From Lachnospiraceae bacterium Zagget2 (GTDB lineage: Bacteria; Bacillota; Clostridia; Lachnospirales; Lachnospiraceae): a DNA stretch of 61,773 nt. Made by a program: the position numbers and the translations under genes. Position 1 is the first letter of the stretch; each line of letters begins with the position of its first letter. The stretch lies in contig MSHD01000054.1 in the NCBI GenBank assembly GCA_001941045.1, positions 13,617 through 75,389 on the forward strand. Direction: 5' to 3'. Below the pieces are notes generated by a model. It saw only the letters and a list, made by a program, of their open reading frames with translations, did no database searches and was not told the origin of the DNA. Shown piece after piece: positions 1 through 7,817 of this stretch.

Positions 1-2
1 AC

Positions 3-104
3 GGCGTGATCTGCGAACAGGGCACGCCGCAGGAGATCTTCGGAAATCCGCAGAAGCAGGAGACACGAGAATTTCTCTCCCGCTTCCGCGAGAATAAGGT
101 TTAA
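3..104 (+). CDS. Amino-acid ABC transporter ATP-binding protein, C-terminal end (partial)
   Basis: Only the last 33 codons are in the window. The frame reads GVICEQGTPQEIFGNP, then TREFLSRFRENKV and a TAA. This is the usual ending of GlnQ/ArtM-type polar amino-acid importer ATPases, where a G.I.E.G.P.EIF.NP motif follows the ATPase core and is followed by a T..FL.R. tail. The Walker motifs and signature lie upstream of the window and cannot be checked. The stop codon overlaps the stop of the convergent lipoate ligase gene by four bases (TTAA). Confidence 0.75.
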   Translation, partial: GVICEQGTPQEIFGNPQKQETREFLSRFRENKV

Positions 105-1090
105 TCCTGCACGGCTGCCAGCCAGTCCACGATTTCACGGGCTTTCCGCCATTGCTCTTCGGAGCAGCCGGAAAGCCCTTTTTCGACTTCCACATCAGAC
201 AGATCATAGCGTTTTCCGATGAGAAGCTGTCCGAGCATTTCCGGAAATTCTACATCCAGCATATCAGAATAAACCGTGACCTCGCTGATGCGCAGATTCT
301 GAAGCTTCAGGGAAATCTCGATCTCGCCCCAGTCAAAGCGCTTCTGATAACTCGTCTCACAGGCGGGCGACTTTCCATAGCGCCAGTCCCAGGAAGAATA
401 AAGTTCATAGATATTCCGCACTTCCGGACAGTCGAGCGAGGAAGCGTCCAGTTCTGTAAAATCACCATAGATTTCCCGGAAGCTCTCCTTCAGCGCCGCG
501 CGCATCGCATCCATCGTAACATCGACATTCAGCTCCTTCAGATTGCAGACGCGGGAGCGAACGGATTTCACGCCTTTGGACTGCAGCTTTTCCTGAGACG
601 GCGTCAGATATTTCCCGAGCTGTGTGACATCGACATCGACCATCAGCGTCCCATGCTGAATCCAGCACTGCCGCGTCTTCGAGAAGGCATTTCCGGAGAA
701 TTTGAAACCCTCCTCAGTGATCATATCATTTCTTCCGGAAAGCTGCGTCTCAATACCGAAACTCCGACAGGCGCGCTGGATCACACTCATCTGCCGCGTA
801 AGATCGTAGGCTTCCGGGGAGGCGAGGAAGGTAAAACAGAGATTTCCGAGATCATGATAGACGGCGCCGCCTCCGGTCGTGCGCCTTGCAAGGTATCCGC
901 CGTCTTCCTCCAGCAGCTTCGCGCGGCACTCCCGCAGCGCGTTCTGATTGCGGCCGATCACGACCGTGTGGTCGTTCTGCCAGAGATAGAGCCACACATC
1001 ACCTTCTCCGATCTGCCCGGAAAGATATTTTTCCACCGCAAGGTTCCACCAGGGGTTCCAGGTTCTCGTTTCCAGAAAACAGTTTCCCAT
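101..1090 (-). CDS. lplA: Lipoate-protein ligase A (LplA family), 329 aa
   Basis: Activates lipoate with ATP and attaches it to the lipoyl-domain lysine of 2-oxoacid dehydrogenase E2 or GcvH proteins in the cytoplasm. The family signature RRTTGGGAVYHDLGN is near residue 70. The KFSGNA motif near residue 130, which carries the adenylate-binding lysine, is intact. The length matches two-domain LplA (~330 aa), so the C-terminal accessory domain is present. It lies downstream of the E2-E3-E1 genes on the same strand, behind a terminator, so it may be transcribed by read-through. It very likely serves the E2 encoded at 5245-6828. An AAGGG ribosome site precedes the ATG. Its tail overlaps the convergent ABC gene by 4 bp. 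Confidence 0.93.
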   Translation of the reverse strand: MGNCFLETRTWNPWWNLAVEKYLSGQIGEGDVWLYLWQNDHTVVIGRNQNALRECRAKLLEEDGGYLARRTTGGGAVYHDLGNLCFTFLASPEAYDLTRQMSVIQRACRSFGIETQLSGRNDMITEEGFKFSGNAFSKTRQCWIQHGTLMVDVDVTQLGKYLTPSQEKLQSKGVKSVRSRVCNLKELNVDVTMDAMRAALKESFREIYGDFTELDASSLDCPEVRNIYELYSSWDWRYGKSPACETSYQKRFDWGEIEISLKLQNLRISEVTVYSDMLDVEFPEMLGQLLIGKRYDLSDVEVEKGLSGCSEEQWRKAREIVDWLAAVQD

Positions 1091-1112
1091 CTCGTCTTTT
1101 CCCTTCGTTTTA

Positions 1113-1148
1113 AGTAAAACGGGGCCGGAACAAAAGCATTCCGACCCC
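1113..1148 (-). terminator. Rho-independent terminator after the E1 gene
   Basis: Stem arms at 1121-1130 and 1139-1148 (GGGGCCGGAA / TTCCGACCCC, one G-T type mismatch) with an 8-nt loop. On the minus strand it is followed by GTTTTACTT at 1112-1120. It sits between the E1 gene, which ends at 1172, and lplA, which begins at 1090. It should end or attenuate the dehydrogenase transcript before lplA. Confidence 0.75.
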
Positions 1149-1171
1149 GCATGTTTTACAGTTACTATTAC

Positions 1172-3655
1172 TTAGACTCCCAGTTTCAGCCTTCTCATCT
1201 GCTCATCCGGCTTCACGTTCGTCTCCGGCTCATAGCCCGGAAGCGGCATGATCTTCTCGTTGATCGCGTCAAGGATCCACTCCTTCTGCGGGAAGAAGTA
1301 ATGATCATACTCGAAGGGCGGGGTGATACCGTTCATCGCGCCGACGACCACAGGCGGAGCATCCAGGTAATCGAATGCCAGCTCGGTGATGTTCTTCGCA
1401 ACGTCGTTGAGGAAGGTTCCTCTCGCGCAGGCATCGGAGGCCAGAACGACCTTGCCGGTCTTCTTCACGGACTCGATGATCGTCTCGTAATCAAGCGGTA
1501 CAAGGCTCGGCAGGTTGATAAGCTCCACGCTCAGGCCGTACTTCTCCTGCAGCTCTTTTGCTGCATCCACCGCGCGATACAGGGTCGCGCCAACCGTCAG
1601 CATCGTGATATCAGAACCGGTCTGAATCACATCGACCGCGCCGAACGGAATCTCATACTCTTCCGCCGGGACGCCGCCCTCGTGGAACTTCTCGCCGATA
1701 TCATAGATTCTCTGGCTCTCGAAGAACACGACCGGATCCGTGCCGTTCAGCGCGGACTGCATCAGCCCCTTCGCCTCATAAGGCGTAGCCGGGAAGGCCA
1801 CCTTCAGGCCCGGTACATGCGCACACATCGAGGTCCAGTCCTGAGAGTGCTGCGCGCCGTACTTGGAACCAACGGACACACGCAGGATCAACGGCATCTT
1901 CAGAATACCTGCGCTCATGGCCTGCCATTTCGCCATCTGGTTGAAAATCTCATCTCCGCAGCAGCCGATGAAGTCGCCGTACATCAGCTCTACCACTGCG
2001 CGGCCGCCGCACATCGTGTAGCCAACGCCGGTACCGACGATCGCGGACTCGGAAATCGGAGAGTTGAACAGTCTGGAGTACGGAATCACATCCGTAAATC
2101 CACGATAGACCGCGAACGCGCCGCCCCAGTCACGCACATCCTCGCCGTAAGCGATGAGCGTCGGATCCTCATAGTATTTGTTGAACATCGGCTCAAAGAT
2201 CGCGTCACGGATATTGTAGCGCTTCATCGAGCTGACTTCCTTGCCGTCCGCGTCGTAATGTGTGCGGACCTTCTTCTGGATATCCGTGTAGCGCTTGCAG
2301 CTCTCCTTCGGACCGGTCACGGACGGCTCTCTCGTGGTATCCATGCTGCGGCGCTTCTCATTGTTGTACATCAGCTTGCGGATGATATCCGGATCCTTGT
2401 CAAAGTCAAGGTACGGGGAAGCTTCCTTGTCGGAGGCAAGGCGGCAGATACGCGCCATTCTCTCCTTCGTCTTCGCCCAGATCGCCTCGAACTCGCTGTC
2501 TTCCGCGATGCCGGCATCCACGATCGCCTTGCGGAAGGTGATGATCGGATCCTGCGCTCTCCAGGCCTCAATCTCCTCCTTCGTGCGGTAAGCATTCTGA
2601 TCGGAAGTTGAATGACCGAGCAGACGGTAGGTCACGACATCCATGAAGACCGGACCCTCGCCGCTCTTTACAAGCGGAAGCTTACGGCGGTATGCATCGA
2701 TCACGGCCAGCGGATTGTAGCCGTCGACTCTCTCCGCATGCAGCTGGCTCTCGGTCACGCCGGCGCCCATACGCGCGAGCTCGCCGTAGCCCATCGTCTC
2801 ACCGCAGGTCTGGCCGCCCATGCCGTAGGAGTTATTGTTGATATTGAAGATCAGCGGAAGTCCGCCCTTGCGTCCCTCCTCCCAGAGGGTCTTGTACTGA
2901 TCCATCGTTGCGAAGGAAAGAGCCTCCCACACGGGGCCACGGCCCATGGAACCATCGCCAAGGTTTGCGACAACAACGCCGCCCTTGTCATTGCACTTCT
3001 TGAACAGCGCAGCGCCGGTCGCGATCGTCGCGGAGCCGCCTACGAGCGCGTTGTTCGGATATACACCGAAGGGCAGGAAGAACGCATGCATGGAGCCGCC
3101 GAGTCCTTTGTGGAAGCCGTTCTCTCTTGCGAACAGCTCTGCCAGCGCGCCGTAGACGATGAACTCAATCGCGAGTTCTTTCACATCGCCGTCGGCCTTG
3201 CTGTCTTTCTTGACAGCTGCGAGGGTCTTGCCCTCAAAGAAATTCTCCATGTCGTCCATCAGTTCCTTGTCATCCAGCTTCTGGATGCAGGAAAGGCACT
3301 TCGCGAGAATCTCGCTGTGGCTTCTGTGGCTGCCGAAGGTGAAGTCCTCTTTGTTCAGCAGATAGGCTTCGCCGACAGCTGCGGCTTCCTGTCCGTAGGA
3401 AAGGTGCGCCGGGCCCGGATAGGTCGTCTCGACATCGGCATACTTCGCCTGCGTCTTGATCTGGTTCAGCATGTCCTCGAACTCGCGGCAGATCGTCATG
3501 TCGCGGTAGATGCGGAGCAGGTCTTCCTTAGTGAAGTTGCCTTCCTCTACTTCTTCCTTGACAGTCTTCTGATAGGTGTTGATCGGAATATCCTGGAATG
3601 TAATTTTTCCAGGAGCACGCATTTTGTCGGGATCGACATACAGTGACTTTGGCAT
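1172..3655 (-). CDS. 2-oxoacid dehydrogenase E1 component, alpha and beta subunits fused (827 aa)
   Basis: Thiamine-diphosphate E1 that decarboxylates a 2-oxo acid and acylates the E2 lipoyl arm. Residues 1-470 are E1-alpha-like, with the ThDP motif GDGSMGRG near 233 and a matching NINNNSYGMGG near 272. Residues 477-827 are E1-beta-like and begin MKRYNIRDAIFEP, with YGEDV and GTGVGYTMCGGR. The two subunits are separate genes in most PDH, BCKDH and acetoin dehydrogenase operons. The alpha half also carries an extra segment of roughly 50-60 residues between GSHRSH and the GLGGSMH region. An upstream in-frame ATG exists, but AAGGAGAT sits just before the ATG at 3655, so that start is chosen. Substrate (pyruvate, acetoin or branched 2-oxo acid) is undecided. 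Confidence 0.9.
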   Translation of the reverse strand: MPKSLYVDPDKMRAPGKITFQDIPINTYQKTVKEEVEEGNFTKEDLLRIYRDMTICREFEDMLNQIKTQAKYADVETTYPGPAHLSYGQEAAAVGEAYLLNKEDFTFGSHRSHSEILAKCLSCIQKLDDKELMDDMENFFEGKTLAAVKKDSKADGDVKELAIEFIVYGALAELFARENGFHKGLGGSMHAFFLPFGVYPNNALVGGSATIATGAALFKKCNDKGGVVVANLGDGSMGRGPVWEALSFATMDQYKTLWEEGRKGGLPLIFNINNNSYGMGGQTCGETMGYGELARMGAGVTESQLHAERVDGYNPLAVIDAYRRKLPLVKSGEGPVFMDVVTYRLLGHSTSDQNAYRTKEEIEAWRAQDPIITFRKAIVDAGIAEDSEFEAIWAKTKERMARICRLASDKEASPYLDFDKDPDIIRKLMYNNEKRRSMDTTREPSVTGPKESCKRYTDIQKKVRTHYDADGKEVSSMKRYNIRDAIFEPMFNKYYEDPTLIAYGEDVRDWGGAFAVYRGFTDVIPYSRLFNSPISESAIVGTGVGYTMCGGRAVVELMYGDFIGCCGDEIFNQMAKWQAMSAGILKMPLILRVSVGSKYGAQHSQDWTSMCAHVPGLKVAFPATPYEAKGLMQSALNGTDPVVFFESQRIYDIGEKFHEGGVPAEEYEIPFGAVDVIQTGSDITMLTVGATLYRAVDAAKELQEKYGLSVELINLPSLVPLDYETIIESVKKTGKVVLASDACARGTFLNDVAKNITELAFDYLDAPPVVVGAMNGITPPFEYDHYFFPQKEWILDAINEKIMPLPGYEPETNVKPDEQMRRLKLGV

Positions 3656-3720
3656 GTTAATACATCTCCTTTTATTGTTTTTATAGTTCAGAGCAACAGC
3701 AAAATGAGAAGACAGACTTT

Positions 3721-3826
3721 GCAGATTTATCTGCATAAGGCTGTATTTTCATTTTGAGATGGGCGGAACGCCCATCAAGCCTCAGACATATGACGCCGCA
3801 GGCGGCATATAGCCTGCGAAGCAGGC
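3721..3826. repeat. Cluster of short hairpins with two- and three-base loops between E3 and E1 genes
   Basis: Four hairpins lie in the E3-E1 gap: 3721-3734 (GCAGAT-TT-ATCTGC), 3758-3776 (GATGGGCG-GAA-CGCCCATC), 3789-3809 (TATGACGCC-GCA-GGCGGCATA, one mismatch) and 3812-3826 (GCCTGC-GAA-GCAGGC). Three have G-N-A triloops and the last contains GCGAAGC, a known very stable DNA mini-hairpin. No T-run follows on the minus strand, so a classical terminator is unlikely. RNA processing, 3'-end protection of the E3 mRNA, or a REP-like element are possible. Confidence 0.7.
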
Positions 3827-3860
3827 GGTCTGTGGCCTGGTGCTCTGCGAAACCCATTAG

Positions 3861-5231
3861 TTATTTGATCTCAAACAGAGCTTCCCGGATAACCTCGCTC
3901 ACCGTCGGGTGCGGGAATACCAGCTCCTTCAGGTGGTCGATCGAAATGTGCGACTCGAGCATCAGCGCCGCGCCGTAGATCATCTCCGAGGTGTAGCTGC
4001 CGATCATGTGAACGCCGATCAGAGTATTGTTCTTCGCATCGACAACGATCTTGCAGATACCGTCGCCCTTCTCGACCTCGGCCAGATAACGGCCCGACAT
4101 CCGCATGGACACCTTCGCGGTCTTCACCTCGATACCTTTCGCCTTCGCGCTGTCCTCGGTCTCGCCGACACTCGCCACCTCCGGGTTCGTGTAGATGACG
4201 GACGGGATTGCGTTATAACGCATGACATCCTTCTTGCCGAGAATATTGTTGACGGCGACCTCCGCCTCGCGGTAAGCCGTATGCGCCAGCATGATCTTTC
4301 CGTTGATATCGCCGACCGCATAGACGCCCTTCACGCTCGTCTGCATGAATTCGTTCGTCACGACCGCGCCGCGGTTCATCTCAAGGCCCAGGTTTTCGAT
4401 ACCGACGCCCTTTGTGAAGGCTCTTCTGCCTGTCGCCCAGAGCACCAGATCTCCTGTCTCCTTCTTGCTCTCGCCGTTCTCCTCGTAGCATACGCCGTCC
4501 GCCTCGATCGCGGTCACCTTGCAGGAAAGTTTGAAATCAATGCCCTTCTTCTTATAATTCTTCATCAGAATCTGAGAGATCTCACGATCCGTCGGGCCGG
4601 CGATCTTATCCAGCATCTCGATGATGGTCACCGGTACGCCGATCATCGCGAAGTAGGAGGCCATCTCCAGTCCGATGACTCCGCCGCCGATCGCAATCAG
4701 CTTCTTCGGCAGCGTCTCCATGCTCAGAATCTCGCGGTTCGTCACGACATAGCCGGACTTCAGTCCTTCCTCAAGTCCCGGAAGCGGGAAGGTCGTTACC
4801 TCAGAACCGCAGGCCAGGATCAGATTTTCTCCGGCATACTCCTCGCCGTCCGCCTCGACAACAAAGCCGTCCGCGGTCTTCCCTTTTATGTAGCCGTTCG
4901 CCATCACGACATTCACGCCGTTCGCCTGCATCGTTGAGCCCACGCCGGAGACAAGCGCCTTCACGACCTTGCTTTTGCGCTTCACAACCTTCGCATGGTC
5001 GATCTTCACATTCTCCGCGGTCACGCCGAAGGCATCACCGTGCAGCGCATGTTCATAGAGCTTTGCAGAATTCAAAAGCGCCTTGGAGGGAATGCAGCCC
5101 TCGTTGAGGCAGGTGCCGCCGAGCGCCCGCTTCTCGATCAGCGTCACGCTCTTTCCGCCCTGAGCGGCCCGCTCGGCCGCCATATATCCGCCCGGGCCAC
5201 CGCCCAGTACCAGTACATCTGTTTTGGTCAT
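3861..5231 (-). CDS. lpdA: Dihydrolipoyl dehydrogenase (E3), 456 aa
   Basis: FAD-dependent oxidoreductase that reoxidises the dihydrolipoyl group of E2 with NAD+. The N-terminal FAD-binding GGGPGGYMAA begins at residue 10. The redox disulfide motif GGTCLNEGCIPSKALL is near 37-52. The NAD-binding IGGGVIGLEMA is near 180 and a C-terminal dimer-interface HPTVSE motif (FPHPTVSEV) is near 443. Length is normal for the family. AAAGGAGGG precedes the ATG, only 13 bp after the E2 stop, so the two are clearly cotranscribed. It lacks the N-terminal lipoyl domain that some Gram-positive E3 proteins carry; E2 here has two. Confidence 0.95.
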   Translation of the reverse strand: MTKTDVLVLGGGPGGYMAAERAAQGGKSVTLIEKRALGGTCLNEGCIPSKALLNSAKLYEHALHGDAFGVTAENVKIDHAKVVKRKSKVVKALVSGVGSTMQANGVNVVMANGYIKGKTADGFVVEADGEEYAGENLILACGSEVTTFPLPGLEEGLKSGYVVTNREILSMETLPKKLIAIGGGVIGLEMASYFAMIGVPVTIIEMLDKIAGPTDREISQILMKNYKKKGIDFKLSCKVTAIEADGVCYEENGESKKETGDLVLWATGRRAFTKGVGIENLGLEMNRGAVVTNEFMQTSVKGVYAVGDINGKIMLAHTAYREAEVAVNNILGKKDVMRYNAIPSVIYTNPEVASVGETEDSAKAKGIEVKTAKVSMRMSGRYLAEVEKGDGICKIVVDAKNNTLIGVHMIGSYTSEMIYGAALMLESHISIDHLKELVFPHPTVSEVIREALFEIK

Positions 5232-5244
5232 CCGGTTCCCTCCT

Positions 5245-6828
5245 TTACTTCATCATCAGCAAATCGAAGTTCTCCAGCGCATTGCAGAGCTCCTTCATAA
5301 ACTTCGATGCCGGCGTTCCGTCGAGCGCTCTGTGGTCGTAAGACAGGCACAGGCTCATCGCCGGATAGGTCTTAATCTCGCCGTTCACTTCCTTCACACG
5401 CGTGGTGATACCGCACACGCCGAGGATACCGACCTGCGGCGGATTCACGACCGGGGTAAACATCTCAACGCCAAGGGAACCGACATTCGACACGGTAAAG
5501 CTCGCGCCTGCCAGCATATCCGGCGTCGCCTGGCCGTCCTGGCAGATCTTCGCAAGACGCTTCGCCTCCACGCTGATCTCGGCAAGGCTCAGCTTGTTCG
5601 CATTGAAGATCGTCGGCACCATCAGGCCCTTCGGCGTATCTACCGCCATGCCAAGATGGACATTCGTGTACTTACGCAGCACATTGTCTTCCGGCATGAT
5701 TGCATTCAGATCGGAATGATTCAGAATCACGCGGGACACTGCATACATCACGATATCGTTCAGCGTGATGTTAGGCAGGCCCATCGCATCTCCGTTCGCC
5801 TTGATCTGCTTACGCAGCTTCTGAATCGCAGTCGCATCGAAGGAATGGCAGTGAGTGAGCTGCGCCATCGTGCTCAGGGACTTCGTCATCGCCTTCGCGG
5901 TCGCCTTTCTCACAGCAGAGAACTTTACATCGACATACTCCGCTTCTGCCGCCGCCGCTGCTGCCGCTGCAGAAACCTGCTCCACCGGAGCGTCCGCCGG
6001 AAGGCTCGCCGCATAGGCCTTCACATCGCTCTCCACAATGCGTCCGTAAGGGCCACTTCCTGTCGCTGCCGTCGCATCCACGCCGAGCTCTGCCGCTGTC
6101 TTTCTCGCTCTCGGAGAAACCTTCGCATCCGCGTTTGCAGTTCCGCCTGCTGCCGGCGCCGCTGCGGGAGCTGCTGCCGCTGCTGCGGGAGCCGGGGCTT
6201 CCTCACCTTCTCTGAGACCCACAATGCAATCGCCGGGTTTACCGACCGCGCAGACATTCACAAGTACCGGAACCTCGTCTCCATCCTCATAGAAGATGTC
6301 GAGGATCTCGCCCTCTGCCGTGGACTCACACTCAAACTCAGCCTTGTCCGTCTCGTAGGTAAAGAGGATATCGCCGACCTTGACATGATCGCCCTTCTTC
6401 ACCTTCCACTCGCTGATCACACACTCCTCGACCGTGATTCCGGCCTTCGGCATCAGCACGCCCTGCGCCATGTTGCCGGCCGGAGCCGCTGCCGCCGGTG
6501 CTGCCGCTGCTGCTGCGGGAGCCGCCGTCTCAGCCGGAGCGCTCGCTGTCGGAACATCCGTTCCTTCCTTGATTCCGCTGATGTCGTCGCCCGGCTGTCC
6601 GACCGCGCAGACATTCACGAGTACGGGGACCTCGTCTCCATCCTCGTAGAAGATCTCGAGGATCTCGCCATCCGCCGTGGACTCGCACTCGAACTCAGCC
6701 TTGTCCGTCTCGTAGGTGAAGAGGATATCGCCGACCTTGACATGATCGCCCTTCTTCACCTTCCACTCGCTGATCACGCATTCTTCGACCGTGATTCCAG
6801 CTTTCGGCATCAATACACCTACTGCCAT
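5245..6828 (-). CDS. 2-oxoacid dehydrogenase E2, dihydrolipoyl acyltransferase with two lipoyl domains (527 aa)
   Basis: Core acyltransferase of the dehydrogenase complex. Order: lipoyl domain 1 (1-~80, lysine in YETDKAEFE at K43), Ala/Pro linker, lipoyl domain 2 (~120-200, K162), linker, E3/E1-binding domain (SPRARKTAAELGVD...GPYGRIVESDV), Ala-rich linker, and the catalytic domain ending with DHRALDG, which carries the active-site His and Asp. The two lipoyl domains are almost identical, suggesting a recent internal duplication. An ATG 15 bp upstream is in frame but forms part of the GGAGGT ribosome site, so 6828 is the start. E3 follows 13 bp after its stop. Confidence 0.93.
   Translation of the reverse strand: MAVGVLMPKAGITVEECVISEWKVKKGDHVKVGDILFTYETDKAEFECESTADGEILEIFYEDGDEVPVLVNVCAVGQPGDDISGIKEGTDVPTASAPAETAAPAAAAAAPAAAAPAGNMAQGVLMPKAGITVEECVISEWKVKKGDHVKVGDILFTYETDKAEFECESTAEGEILDIFYEDGDEVPVLVNVCAVGKPGDCIVGLREGEEAPAPAAAAAAPAAAPAAGGTANADAKVSPRARKTAAELGVDATAATGSGPYGRIVESDVKAYAASLPADAPVEQVSAAAAAAAAEAEYVDVKFSAVRKATAKAMTKSLSTMAQLTHCHSFDATAIQKLRKQIKANGDAMGLPNITLNDIVMYAVSRVILNHSDLNAIMPEDNVLRKYTNVHLGMAVDTPKGLMVPTIFNANKLSLAEISVEAKRLAKICQDGQATPDMLAGASFTVSNVGSLGVEMFTPVVNPPQVGILGVCGITTRVKEVNGEIKTYPAMSLCLSYDHRALDGTPASKFMKELCNALENFDLLMMK
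6224..6828 (-). repeat. Internal duplication of the lipoyl-domain coding segment
   Basis: Segments at about 6580-6828 and 6224-6471 both encode VLMPKAGITVEECVISEW... up to ...LVNVCAVG with only a few changes. They are nearly identical in DNA too (for example the stretches around 6690-6780 and 6335-6425). An Ala/Pro/Thr linker of about 40 residues separates them. Such a direct repeat can expand or contract by recombination, changing the number of lipoyl domains. Confidence 0.8.
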
Positions 6829-6875
6829 GTTTCTTACCTCCATCTTAATTATTTTATATAAAATTAAAGGATTAC

Positions 6876-7634
6876 CTATAAAACTTTGGTTCCGGCCGCT
6901 TCCGCCTTTTCCGCAAGCTCCGCCGGAAATGCTCCGTCGCTGATGATATAACCTACTTCTTCAATGCTGCCAAAAGTATAGGGAAGGATCCTCCCACACT
7001 TGGAACTGTCCATCAAAATTACCGTTGTCCCGGCCTTCTGCACCAGCAGACGCTTGACCAGCATTTCGTCTTCCTTGCCGCAGGTAAAATCGCCTTCCGG
7101 CGTGCAGCCGGAAACTCCCAGAAATGCAATTGCGATGTTGATCTGCTCCAGCATCTGAATCGTGCTCTGCCCGGAAACCGCCAGATTCGAACGGTTCAGC
7201 ATTCCGCCGCACATATGAACGGTCGGCAGCGAGAGCCGTCCGAGCTCCAGAGCTATATTAGGAGCTGTCGTGAAAATATTGAGATCCATGTCCGGAAGTG
7301 CCTGCGCCAGAGCCAGGCAGGAAGTCCCCGCGTCAAGAAAAACAGCACTGCCCTGTCCAATCAGCGGAAGCGCTTTCTGCGCCATCTCTTTCTTTGCCTG
7401 CGTATTCGTATTCATCCGCTTCTCAAACTTCACTTCTGTATGAAATGCGTTCGGATTCGCCGGCATCGCGCCGCCTCTCGTGCGTACGATAACGCCCTCT
7501 TCCTCGAGCTTTTCCAGATCCCGGTGGATCGTCATCGCACTGAGATCAGGAAAAAGGGCGCTGATCTCCTTCACCGTCACCGCACCCTTTTCCTGAATAT
7601 ATTTTCCAATACTCTCTCTGCGAATCTGGTTCAT
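6876..7634 (-). CDS. DeoR-family transcriptional regulator (252 aa)
   Basis: An N-terminal winged helix-turn-helix (RRESIGKYIQEKGAVTVKEI...SAMTIHRDLEKLEEEGVIVRTRGG) is followed by the DeoR sugar-phosphate-binding domain (KEMAQKAL..I..GSAVFLDAGTS, CGGMLN, FLGVSG, and TTVILMDSSKCGR). DeoR proteins usually repress catabolic operons and sense a phosphorylated intermediate. The gene lies 47 bp upstream of the E2 gene on the same strand, so it probably controls and is cotranscribed with the dehydrogenase operon. It could also act on the divergent hydrolase. The ATG at 7634 with AAAGGGTG upstream is preferred over an in-frame start 48 bp earlier. Confidence 0.9.
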   Translation of the reverse strand: MNQIRRESIGKYIQEKGAVTVKEISALFPDLSAMTIHRDLEKLEEEGVIVRTRGGAMPANPNAFHTEVKFEKRMNTNTQAKKEMAQKALPLIGQGSAVFLDAGTSCLALAQALPDMDLNIFTTAPNIALELGRLSLPTVHMCGGMLNRSNLAVSGQSTIQMLEQINIAIAFLGVSGCTPEGDFTCGKEDEMLVKRLLVQKAGTTVILMDSSKCGRILPYTFGSIEEVGYIISDGAFPAELAEKAEAAGTKVL

Positions 7635-7646
7635 CTCAGCACCCTT

Positions 7647-7737
7647 TAACAAAATTGTTATTTTTTGTTTGCTTCTTTTCAAATTCTAACATTTTATAAC
7701 ATCACTGTCAAGCGATATTTCTCATTTATTTTAACAT
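7647..7737. promoter_or_regulatory. Candidate DeoR operator sites: repeated TAACA(A/T) motifs and a dyad
   Basis: TAACA(A/T) occurs at 7647, 7687, 7697 and 7732 in the deoR-hydrolase gap. The 7647-7660 copy forms the dyad TAACAA-AA-TTGTTA just upstream of the deoR ribosome site. The 7687 copy overlaps the -10 and the 7697 copy lies in the spacer of the predicted deoR promoter, which fits autorepression. Repeats are seen directly; the binding protein is inferred. Confidence 0.4.
7683..7711 (-). promoter_or_regulatory. Sigma-A promoter for deoR and the dehydrogenase operon
   Basis: On the minus strand TTGACA (7706-7711), a 17-bp spacer, and TAGAAT (7683-7688). The consensus -35 and correct spacing make this a strong candidate. 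Transcription would start near 7676, about 40 nt before the deoR ATG. Confidence 0.65.
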
Positions 7738-7757
7738 TTTTCACTGATAGCGAAACC

Positions 7758-7787
7758 TTGCCAGCGCGCGGCAAAGGAGTATATAAT
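7758..7787 (+). promoter_or_regulatory. Sigma-A promoter for the GDSL hydrolase gene
   Basis: TTGCCA (7758-7763), an 18-bp spacer and a perfect TATAAT (7782-7787), about 30 bp before the ATG at 7818. The dyad TTGCC-N7-GGCAA (7758-7774) overlaps the -35 and could be an operator. Confidence 0.6.
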
Positions 7788-7817
7788 AGAGTTCAGAAAA
7801 GGAAAGAAGGTCTTGCC

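Noticed and set aside
1151-2611. Long plus-strand open frame (486 codons) opposite the E1 gene, and similar long frames opposite essC, kinases, E2, fucI and the 528-aa gene
   Set aside because: They mirror high-G+C coding genes on the minus strand, are His/Arg-rich without domains, and lack ribosome sites. They are shadows.
6829-6875. Separate promoter for the E2 gene (TATAAAAT-like run in the 47-bp gap)
   Set aside because: No -35 at proper spacing; A+T-richness alone is not enough, and cotranscription with deoR explains expression.
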